From positions 11,389 through 16,910 of the forward strand of contig MHCR01000001.1 in NCBI GenBank assembly GCA_001816695.1: a DNA stretch of 5,522 nucleotides, written 5' to 3'. The notes beneath the pieces are model-generated. The model was not told where the DNA came from and did not search any database. It saw only the letters and a list, made by a program, of their open reading frames with translations. Numbering within the stretch: position 1 is the first letter of the stretch; each line of letters starts with the position of its first letter. The DNA is from Candidatus Woykebacteria bacterium RBG_16_39_9b. Lineage in GTDB: Bacteria > Patescibacteriota > Microgenomatia > Woykebacterales > RBG-16-39-9b. The position numbers and the translations under genes are program-made. Of the stretch, positions 1 through 4,233 are shown one piece after another.

Positions 1-315
1 CTGGCCATTAACGTCCACCTTTACTTTTGATCCCAATCTCACTATATCAGCTTTTTTAGCTTTATCTATTGTCTTAGCGTGTTTAATAATTTCTTCGAGC
101 TCAAGAATTCTGCCTTCTACAAAAGACTGTTCATCCTTAGCAGTGTCGTATTCTGAATTCTCGCTTATATCTCCATATTCTCGAGCTTTGGCAATTCGTT
201 CCGTAACCTCTTTACGCCGTACAGTAACAAGATGTTGATATTCTTTTTTAAGTTTTTCCAAACCTTCGCTTGTTAAGTAAATATTCTCTTTTTGCATATA
301 CTCTGTCTCACTCAT
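1..315 (-). CDS. greA: Transcription elongation factor GreA, N-terminal part (3' end cut by window edge)
   Basis: GreA binds in the RNA polymerase secondary channel and stimulates cleavage of backtracked transcripts. The 105 visible residues hold the whole N-terminal antiparallel coiled coil and the first residues of the C-terminal FKBP-like domain (VRLGSKVKV). The family signature is clear: YLTSEGLEKLKKEY near residues 13-26, REYGDISENSEYD at 45-57 and the KDEQSFVEGRI stretch at 60-70. Asp49 and Glu52 sit at the coiled-coil tip, where the acidic residues that support the catalytic Mg lie in known GreA. The chosen start is the ATG at 315; an in-frame ATG at 297 is also possible and would remove six non-conserved residues. 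There is no Shine-Dalgarno sequence before the 315 ATG, but a -10 box lies 9 nt upstream. Family identification is secure; only the 3' end is missing. Confidence 0.96.
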   Translation of the reverse strand, partial: MSETEYMQKENIYLTSEGLEKLKKEYQHLVTVRRKEVTERIAKAREYGDISENSEYDTAKDEQSFVEGRILELEEIIKHAKTIDKAKKADIVRLGSKVKVDVNGQ

Positions 316-324
316 ATTAAACAA

Positions 325-354
325 ATAATATTTCCGAATAATCTAATCACACAA
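325..354 (-). promoter_or_regulatory. Putative proximal greA promoter (leaderless type)
   Basis: On the minus strand TTGTGT (354-349, 3 of 6 matches to the -35 consensus) is followed by an 18-bp spacer and TATTAT (330-325, 5 of 6 to the -10 consensus). The -10 ends 9 nt before the greA ATG, so transcription would begin at or next to the start codon. This would explain the missing ribosome binding site. The -35 is weak, so the call rests mainly on the -10 and on the same spacing seen at other genes here. Confidence 0.4.
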
Positions 355-379
355 CTTGTTTTTAGGGACTTTTTTACGC

Positions 380-400
380 AAAAATCCCCTAGCTCGGGGA
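380..400 (-). terminator. Rho-independent terminator or attenuator between tRNA-Glu and greA
   Basis: Read on the minus strand, TCCCC-GAGCTA-GGGGA (400-385) forms a GC-rich hairpin followed at once by five T (384-380). The lower stem can extend with AAG pairing into the T run. It ends transcripts coming from tRNA-Glu or from the promoter at 459-487, about 65 nt before greA. The 5' arm contains CCCGAG, which can instead pair with an upstream CTCGGG (434-429), so this may be a regulated attenuator rather than a simple terminator. The T run is short, so termination may be partial. Confidence 0.6.
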
Positions 401-428
401 CTTCATGTTCTCAACTTACATACTCAAA

Positions 429-443
429 CCCGAGTGCTCTCGG
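429..443 (-). promoter_or_regulatory. Leader hairpin that competes with the terminator stem
   Basis: On the minus strand CCGAG (443-439), loop AGCA and CTCGG (434-430) form a perfect 5-bp hairpin in the greA leader. Its 3' arm, CTCGGG (434-429), is also perfectly complementary to CCCGAG (398-393) in the 5' arm of the downstream terminator. The two pairings exclude each other, which gives the 1:2, 2:3 and 3:4 segment logic of an attenuator. The 6-bp antiterminator pairing is short, so this is suggestive only. Confidence 0.35.
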
Positions 444-446
444 TCC

Positions 447-462
447 AAGTACCAATGTACTT
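447..462. promoter_or_regulatory. Operator-like perfect dyad over a -10 box and start site
   Basis: AAGTAC-CAAT-GTACTT is a perfect inverted repeat with 6-bp arms and a 4-bp centre. It overlaps the -10 box at 459-464 and the predicted start point near 452 of the minus-strand promoter. This is a position where a dimeric repressor could block initiation. No T run follows on either strand, so it is not a terminator. It could also simply fold in RNA reading through from the tRNA gene. The binding protein is unknown. Confidence 0.3.
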
Positions 463-487
463 TAGCACAAGCCTTCTTTTTTGTCAA
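459..487 (-). promoter_or_regulatory. Putative distal greA/leader RNA promoter
   Basis: The minus strand has a perfect TTGACA (487-482), a 17-bp spacer and TAAAGT (464-459, 4 of 6). Transcription would start near 452 and give a leader of about 137 nt before greA, containing the hairpin at 429-443 and the terminator at 380-400. It lies 18 bp beyond the tRNA-Glu 3' end, so it is separate from the tRNA promoter. Confidence 0.5.
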
Positions 488-504
488 CCAACCAAACTTG
501 CTCT

Positions 505-580
505 TGGTGACGCTACGGGGATTCGAACCCCGGTTTCGTGGCTGAGAACCACGTGTCCTAGACCTCTAGACGATAGCGCC
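505..580 (-). tRNA. tRNA-Glu (anticodon CTC)
   Basis: The minus strand folds as a complete 76-nt cloverleaf with an encoded CCA (507-505). The acceptor stem pairs GGCGCTA (580-574) with TAGCGTC (515-509), with one G-U pair and discriminator A at 508. The anticodon arm is CGTGG-TTCTCAG-CCACG, placing CTC at 546-544, which reads the Glu codon GAG. The T arm has a GGGG/CCCC stem around TTCGAAT, and the D arm is GTCTAGAGGTCTAGGAC. The sequence resembles typical bacterial tRNA-Glu. A second tRNA-Glu (TTC) is expected elsewhere in the genome. Confidence 0.97.
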
Positions 581-608
581 ATACTCCAGCGAGGCCAATT
601 TCGGTAGA

Positions 609-638
609 ATTATACCTTTTTTAGAACAGCATAGTCAA
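609..638 (-). promoter_or_regulatory. Promoter of tRNA-Glu
   Basis: On the minus strand TTGACT (638-633, 5 of 6) is followed by an 18-bp spacer containing a run of six A and by a perfect TATAAT (614-609). The tRNA 5' end is 28 nt downstream of the -10 box, leaving a precursor leader of about 20 nt for RNase P to remove. This is one of the strongest promoter matches in the window, as expected for a stable RNA. Confidence 0.75.
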
Positions 639-646
639 AGCAAAAG

Positions 647-676
647 TTGACAAAAAACAGACTTCTGGGGTAACCT
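647..676 (+). promoter_or_regulatory. Putative promoter of the proline-rich membrane protein gene
   Basis: A perfect TTGACA (647-652) is followed by an 18-bp spacer and TAACCT (671-676, 3 of 6). Transcription would start near 683, giving a short leader that contains the AAGGA ribosome binding site at 684-688. The -10 is poor, so the promoter may be weak or need an activator. It lies back to back with the tRNA-Glu promoter; the two -35 boxes are 8 bp apart. Confidence 0.35.
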
Positions 677-697
677 TAAGTTTAAGGAATCTGCCTC

Positions 698-1330
698 ATG
701 CAACAAGATCCGAACCAGAATCAAAATCGACCAGAACCAACTAATGAAGCCGTGCCTGAATCCGCTGTAAATCAACCTGAAGGCGCTCAACCAATACCAA
801 GTACTCCAAGTGTACCACCGACTCAATCTGAACCGATACAAGTACCACAACAGACCCAACCTACGCAAACAACTCCACTGCAGCCACCACCACTACCAAC
901 GGGACAACCATCAACGTGGTCAGAGGCAGTAAAACCAACAATTGCTGAGGATCCAAAAAGTGATGATCCACAACCAATACCAGTAGAACCTCTACCCGAC
1001 CCACCTACACAAACCGAAACTGTACCACCTTCTATTAGTACGGAAGAAGCGGTTGGTCCGTCTTGGATGAGACCTGATGATCCTCAATCGGTTGGGCCGA
1101 AACCGCCGGAAACTCAGCCAGCGGGATGGCAAAATCCGCCAAGCTCTGGTATACCGCTACCTTGGCAAACGCCCGAAGAGAAATGGGGAGTTCCGCAAGA
1201 ACCAGCACCAATAGTTGCCAATCAACCCCAAGCGACATCTACTGGCAAACGCTCTTTTCCGCTTATAATTCTTTTTGTAGTTCTTATAATTATTGCAATA
1301 GTAGCAGCGATACTTATTTTCACTCGCTAA
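698..1330 (+). CDS. Proline-rich, tail-anchored membrane protein of unknown function
   Basis: I do not recognise a family. The 210-residue protein has no N-terminal signal peptide. Residues 1-185 are low-complexity and almost certainly disordered: 47 of all 210 residues are Pro, with many Gln, Thr, Ser, Asp and Glu, and no Tyr or Cys. Five Trp occur at 74, 123, 144, 156 and 163, all in the second part and most in Pro-rich contexts. A single hydrophobic helix (about 188-208) follows Lys184-Arg185 and ends in Thr-Arg, so the protein is tail-anchored. By the positive-inside rule the long tail probably stays in the cytoplasm, though the C-terminal Arg makes this uncertain. The ATG is supported by AAGGA at 684-688, 9 nt upstream. 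The stop overlaps that of convergent uppS. A role as a flexible scaffold is possible, but nothing in the sequence shows it. Confidence 0.8.
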   Translation: MQQDPNQNQNRPEPTNEAVPESAVNQPEGAQPIPSTPSVPPTQSEPIQVPQQTQPTQTTPLQPPPLPTGQPSTWSEAVKPTIAEDPKSDDPQPIPVEPLPDPPTQTETVPPSISTEEAVGPSWMRPDDPQSVGPKPPETQPAGWQNPPSSGIPLPWQTPEEKWGVPQEPAPIVANQPQATSTGKRSFPLIILFVVLIIIAIVAAILIFTR

Positions 1331-2010
1331 CGGCCCCAGTTTCTAACACCCGTTTTTAAACTTTTTATTGCCCTACCAAGTTCCTTGGCGTCAAAATCTG
1401 GCCATAAAACATCTGTAAAATAAAGTTCTGAGTATGAGCTTTGCCAAAGCAAAAAATTCGATAACCGCTTATGACCTCCAGTACGAATCACAATATTCGG
1501 ATCTGGCATACCAGCTGTATAAAGTTGATCTTCAAATTGAGACTCTGAAAACGGTCTTTTTTCCACGGTCAGATTGTTGGCCGCTCTTAATATTTCATCT
1601 CTCCCGCCATAATTTATTGCTACAGTAATTACCACATTTTTACCCCCTTTGAGCTCATCTATTGCGCGGTTAATAATCATCTGAGTAGAAATTGGCAACG
1701 TCTTTACATCTCCAATACAATTTAGCCGTGCTCCCTCCTTTTTTAGTCGTGGTAAATGTTTAGTAAATCCTTCTTCTATTAATTTTAGAAGCGCTAATAC
1801 TTCGCTTTTTGTGCGATTTTTAAGATTTTCTGTTGAGAGCGCGTAAACAGTTAGATATTTAATTCCAATTCTAACCGCCTCCTCTACTATTTTTATCAAA
1901 GTATCAACACCCTTTCTATGCCCTTCAATTGGGTTAACTTTGTGCTTTTTTGCCCAGCGGCGATTCCCATCCATTATGATTGCAACATGTATTGGTAATA
2001 TCTCATTCAT
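1327..2010 (-). CDS. uppS: Undecaprenyl diphosphate synthase (cis-prenyltransferase)
   Basis: It condenses isopentenyl diphosphate units onto farnesyl diphosphate to make the C55 lipid carrier for peptidoglycan and other surface glycans; the family works at the inner membrane face. Visible motifs: IIMDGNRRWA at 11-20 with catalytic Asp14, GHRKG with His31, YALSTEN at 56-62, Arg66 and Glu70, NYGGRDEIL at 133-141, the IPP-binding segment IRTGG...RLSNFLLWQ (Arg176, Arg182, Ser184) and ELYF with Glu195. The position of E. coli Glu198 is His180 here, an unusual change. At 227 residues it is slightly short, mainly because the N-terminus before the first motif is reduced. The ATG at 2010 is the only Met before the core motif. 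There is no well-spaced ribosome binding site, and a promoter lies directly upstream. The stop overlaps that of the convergent gene by 4 bp. A shorter-chain product cannot be excluded. Confidence 0.95.
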   Translation of the reverse strand: MNEILPIHVAIIMDGNRRWAKKHKVNPIEGHRKGVDTLIKIVEEAVRIGIKYLTVYALSTENLKNRTKSEVLALLKLIEEGFTKHLPRLKKEGARLNCIGDVKTLPISTQMIINRAIDELKGGKNVVITVAINYGGRDEILRAANNLTVEKRPFSESQFEDQLYTAGMPDPNIVIRTGGHKRLSNFLLWQSSYSELYFTDVLWPDFDAKELGRAIKSLKTGVRNWGR

Positions 2011-2019
2011 ACCTAAAAT

Positions 2020-2048
2020 ATTTTACTCAACTGATTCTAAAATTACAA
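2020..2048 (-). promoter_or_regulatory. Putative uppS promoter (leaderless type)
   Basis: On the minus strand TTGTAA (2048-2043, 4 of 6), a 17-bp spacer and TAAAAT (2025-2020, 5 of 6) precede the uppS ATG. Only 9 nt separate the -10 from the ATG, so the mRNA would start at or within a few nt of the start codon. The TAGG directly before the ATG is too close to serve as a Shine-Dalgarno sequence. Confidence 0.5.
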
Positions 2049-2096
2049 CGAACGAAACATAATTCATCCTCTAACTGTTTTATAGATTAGGCTTGG

Positions 2097-2125
2097 TTGA
2101 CGAGGCAGAATTTTAGGTTTAAACT
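2097..2125 (+). promoter_or_regulatory. Putative promoter of the Lon-like ATPase gene (leaderless type)
   Basis: TTGACG (2097-2102, 5 of 6), a 17-bp spacer and TAAACT (2120-2125, 4 of 6) lie before the ATG at 2134, with 8 nt between the -10 and the ATG. Transcription would begin at or next to the start codon. No convincing Shine-Dalgarno sequence is present. It faces away from the uppS promoter within the same 123-bp intergenic gap. Confidence 0.45.
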
Positions 2126-2133
2126 AAGACATA

Positions 2134-3225
2134 ATGACCGAAACTGCCGCTGAAAAAGAAGAGTTATTACCAGATATTACGTCCTTTATAGAGAAGGTCG
2201 AAGCCTCTCAAATTCCAACTGATTTGAAAGAAGAAATTAAAAGCTCCTTAGTTCGCCTGAATCGCTCCATGAAATTTGGTAGTTTTGAAGTGGACTATGA
2301 GCGAATAACCCGTTATACAGATTGGATTCTTTCCCTCCCTTGGAACAAACGTTCTCAAGACAATTTGGATCTAACAAAAGCAAGAGAAATAATGGACAAA
2401 AATCACTATGGATTAAACGATATAAAAGAACGGCTAATAGAATACCTAGCCACACTAAAATTTCAAGCGGACAAAGAAGGTCACGAAGTGGTAAAAACTA
2501 CGAGAGCTTCGGTTATTTGCTTTGTTGGTTTGCCTGGGAGTGGAAAAACAAGTCTTGGAGCTTCGATCGCCGAAAGTTTTGGAAGGAGTTTTATCAGAAT
2601 TCCAATGGGCGGTATGAGCTCTTCTCTACAACTAAGGGGCGTACCTAAAACTCAACCAGAAGGGGAACCAGGTCTTATAATCAAAAGTCTTAGGCGAGCC
2701 GGTACAAAAAACCCAGTTATACTTCTTGACGAAATAGATTCAACAGCGGAAGGTGCCGAATCTGACCTTATGGGCGTTTTATTAGAAATTCTTGACCCAG
2801 AACAAAATTTTGCTTTTACCGACTATTTTATAGACTATCCATTTGATCTATCAGAGGTTTTTTTCATATGCTCAGCCAACAAACTTGGTAATATTACCAG
2901 TGCCGTTATGGACCGACTTGAAGTAATATTTATGCCGCGTTACACCGACGATGACAAAATCCACATCGCTCGTGATTATATATTTCCACGAGAACTAGTT
3001 AATATTGGTTTAGACCCAAAGTCGGTCCAGTTTGACGAAGAAGTTTGGAAAAAGGTAATAAAACCATTCGGTTACGAAGTTGATATTAGAAATTTAGATA
3101 GAACTGTAAATGGAATTTTGCGCAAAGTAACAAGGCGAATTATTGAAGGCACTCCACAACCGGTTAAAATAGATTTAACAAACTTGGAACAATTACCAGT
3201 GCCGTTATGGACCGACTTGAAGTAA
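2134..3225 (+). CDS. Lon-like AAA+ ATPase lacking the protease domain; C-terminus altered by tandem duplication
   Basis: The 363-residue protein matches only the middle of Lon. Residues 10-110 correspond to the helical segment before the ATPase (DWILSLPWNKRS, HYGLNDIKERLIEYLA). The AAA+ module has Walker A GLPGSGKT (132-139), Walker B ILLDEID (196-202), sensor-1 Asn249, arginine finger Arg261 and sensor-2 Arg319 in IRNLDR. The N-terminal substrate-binding domain and the C-terminal Ser-Lys protease domain of normal Lon (about 780-800 residues) are both absent. From Walker A the alignment to E. coli Lon is gapless to the pore loop, where Tyr398-Ile399 are replaced by Gln174-Pro175. ATP binding and hydrolysis look intact, proteolysis does not. 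The last ten residues (LPVPLWTDLK) come from out-of-frame reading into a second copy of a 299-bp unit; before that event the protein probably ended FLPHW at 358 residues. Its role may be as a chaperone or remodeller, which is inference. Confidence 0.85.
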   Translation: MTETAAEKEELLPDITSFIEKVEASQIPTDLKEEIKSSLVRLNRSMKFGSFEVDYERITRYTDWILSLPWNKRSQDNLDLTKAREIMDKNHYGLNDIKERLIEYLATLKFQADKEGHEVVKTTRASVICFVGLPGSGKTSLGASIAESFGRSFIRIPMGGMSSSLQLRGVPKTQPEGEPGLIIKSLRRAGTKNPVILLDEIDSTAEGAESDLMGVLLEILDPEQNFAFTDYFIDYPFDLSEVFFICSANKLGNITSAVMDRLEVIFMPRYTDDDKIHIARDYIFPRELVNIGLDPKSVQFDEEVWKKVIKPFGYEVDIRNLDRTVNGILRKVTRRIIEGTPQPVKIDLTNLEQLPVPLWTDLK

Positions 3226-3493
3226 TATTTATGCCGCGTTACACCGACGATGACAAAATCCACATCGCTCGTGATTATATATTTCCACGAGAACTAGTTA
3301 ATATTGGTTTAGACCCAAAGTCGGTCCAGTTTGACGAAGAAGTTTGGAAAAAGGTAATAAAACCATTCGGTTACGAAGTTGATATTAGAAATTTAGATAG
3401 AACTGTAAATGGAATTTTGCGCAAAGTAACAAGGCGAATTATTGAAGGCACTCCACAACCGGTTAAAATAGATTTAACAAACTTGGAACAATT
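2893..3493 (+). repeat. Perfect 299-bp tandem direct duplication
   Basis: Bases 2893-3194 are identical to 3192-3493 over 302 positions by base-by-base reading; the copies share ATT at the junction, so the period is 299 bp. The unit covers the end of the ATPase core and the lid subdomain of the Lon-like gene. Because 299 is not a multiple of 3, the second copy is out of frame and the gene stops 33 bp into it. The ends of the unit show a short imperfect match, 2881-2895 against 3180-3194 (12 of 15 identical, ending in ATT), which is a plausible slippage or recombination site. Perfect identity means a very recent event or an assembly error. Confidence 0.97.
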
Positions 3494-3509
3494 TCTCCCC
3501 CACTGGTAA
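3192..3509 (+). pseudogene. Displaced 3' end of the Lon-like ATPase gene
   Basis: This stretch is the second copy of the lid-encoding unit plus the probable original gene end. In its own frame it encodes MDRLEVIFMPRY from an ATG at 3207, then the same residues as the intact gene up to TNLEQ, and finally FLPHW before the TAA at 3507-3509. That stop lies 4 bp from the stop of the convergent membrane protein gene, which fits it being the ancestral end. There is no ribosome binding site before 3207. The ATG overlaps the end of the upstream frame by 19 nt, so re-initiation is conceivable, but I regard it as a non-functional remnant. Confidence 0.75.
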
Positions 3510-3513
3510 AGGC

Positions 3514-4194
3514 TTAAACAAAAGTAGCCAATATTATTAAGGTGTAAACAAAAACCCCAAGAGCAAAATACTCTGTCTTACCGCGAGCCTCTCTCGGTAC
3601 AAAGTCAGCTAAGGCGATATACAGAAAAATCCCAACAACAAACCCAAAAAGCAAATTAAAGAAATTTTCAAAACTTAACAAAATATTTGCCGATAAAACA
3701 CCAGCCAGAGTTGATAGAGACAGCAAAAATTTAATATATGTCTTTTCCCAAATTTTCGGATGTATTTTTTCAAGTGCAACTATACCAATAGCCGAATAAA
3801 ACAAAATAGGAAGGAAAAATAAAACTGAATCCAGAGTTCTGATATTATTTAACTTAACCAGAACAACTCCAATAAAAAAATGGTAATAAAAAAATGCTAA
3901 TGAGTGTACTCCTCCTAATTTCTCTCTTAAAGATTGCGGAGCGGAGTGCTGGTAAACGTATTTCTCTACCAGATGGAAACTGCTAAAGCCAGCTAATAGC
4001 GAAACAAAAATCAATCGATCAAAGAGTTCAAACCCTCTGTAAACCTCAGGAAGCAGGTTTAAAAAAACATAGGTGACAGAGATACCTGCCACAAAGGAAA
4101 GCAAACGAATTCGAACATACTCTTGTCTTATCTGAATTTTCTCATTCCAGAAGTGAGTGGCTCCAAGTATCAAACTTAAAACAATTGGCAGCAT
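3514..4194 (-). CDS. ZIP-like eight-helix membrane protein, metal-binding motifs degenerate
   Basis: This 226-residue integral membrane protein has about eight hydrophobic segments, near residues 1-15, 31-49, 59-80, 97-114, 122-142, 153-172, 178-199 and 207-225. Two parts resemble ZIP metal transporters: SFVAGISVTYVFLNLLPE (33-50) is like ZIP helix 2, and GFVVGIFLYIALADFVPRE (184-202) is like the penultimate ZIP helix, where family members read LYIALVD..PE. The helix count and length also fit. The metal ligands of ZIP helix 4 (HNxxD) and helix 5 (HExxH) are not recognisable; His105 in YYHFFIG may be the only relic. It may be a divergent or non-transporting ZIP homologue; the assignment is by eye. 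The ATG follows suhB by 27 bp in the same frame, with a strong promoter between them. Its 3' end converges on the Lon-like gene with a 4-bp gap. Confidence 0.6.
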   Translation of the reverse strand: MLPIVLSLILGATHFWNEKIQIRQEYVRIRLLSFVAGISVTYVFLNLLPEVYRGFELFDRLIFVSLLAGFSSFHLVEKYVYQHSAPQSLREKLGGVHSLAFFYYHFFIGVVLVKLNNIRTLDSVLFFLPILFYSAIGIVALEKIHPKIWEKTYIKFLLSLSTLAGVLSANILLSFENFFNLLFGFVVGIFLYIALADFVPREARGKTEYFALGVFVYTLIILATFV

Positions 4195-4203
4195 TATAAA
4201 TTT

Positions 4204-4233
4204 ATTATACCAAGTAGTAGATTATCTATTCAA
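4204..4233 (-). promoter_or_regulatory. Promoter of the ZIP-like gene (extended -10, leaderless type)
   Basis: On the minus strand TTGAAT (4233-4228, 4 of 6) lies in the 3' end of the preceding gene. An 18-bp spacer leads to TGG-TATAAT, a perfect -10 hexamer (4209-4204) with the TGn extension. The ATG follows after exactly 9 nt, so the transcript would be leaderless or nearly so. The gene can therefore be expressed apart from the two upstream sugar-phosphate genes. Confidence 0.6.

Noticed and set aside
371..390. Plus-strand hairpin with T6 and A5 arms beside the terminator
   Set aside because: The arms pair but no T run follows on the plus strand, and on the minus strand it only partly competes with the better GC hairpin.
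356..607. Open frame of 83 codons on the plus strand
   Set aside because: It runs antisense through the tRNA-Glu gene and the greA leader, and its protein shows no family resemblance.
635..868. Open frame of 77 codons on the minus strand
   Set aside because: It is the reverse shadow of the proline-rich gene; proline codons read backwards as Trp/Gly-rich sequence.
1035..1359. Two frames (1035-1238 minus, 1126-1359 plus) within the proline-rich gene
   Set aside because: Both overlap a frame with a good ribosome binding site and a clear membrane anchor; neither has support of its own.
2237..2648. Frames inside the Lon-like ATPase gene (2237-2455 minus, 2322-2648 plus)
   Set aside because: They are shadows of a gene with a full set of AAA+ motifs.
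2893..3493. CRISPR array or mobile element as explanation of the repeat
   Set aside because: There are only two long abutting copies with no spacers, no terminal inverted repeats and no transposase; the repeat is part of the gene itself.
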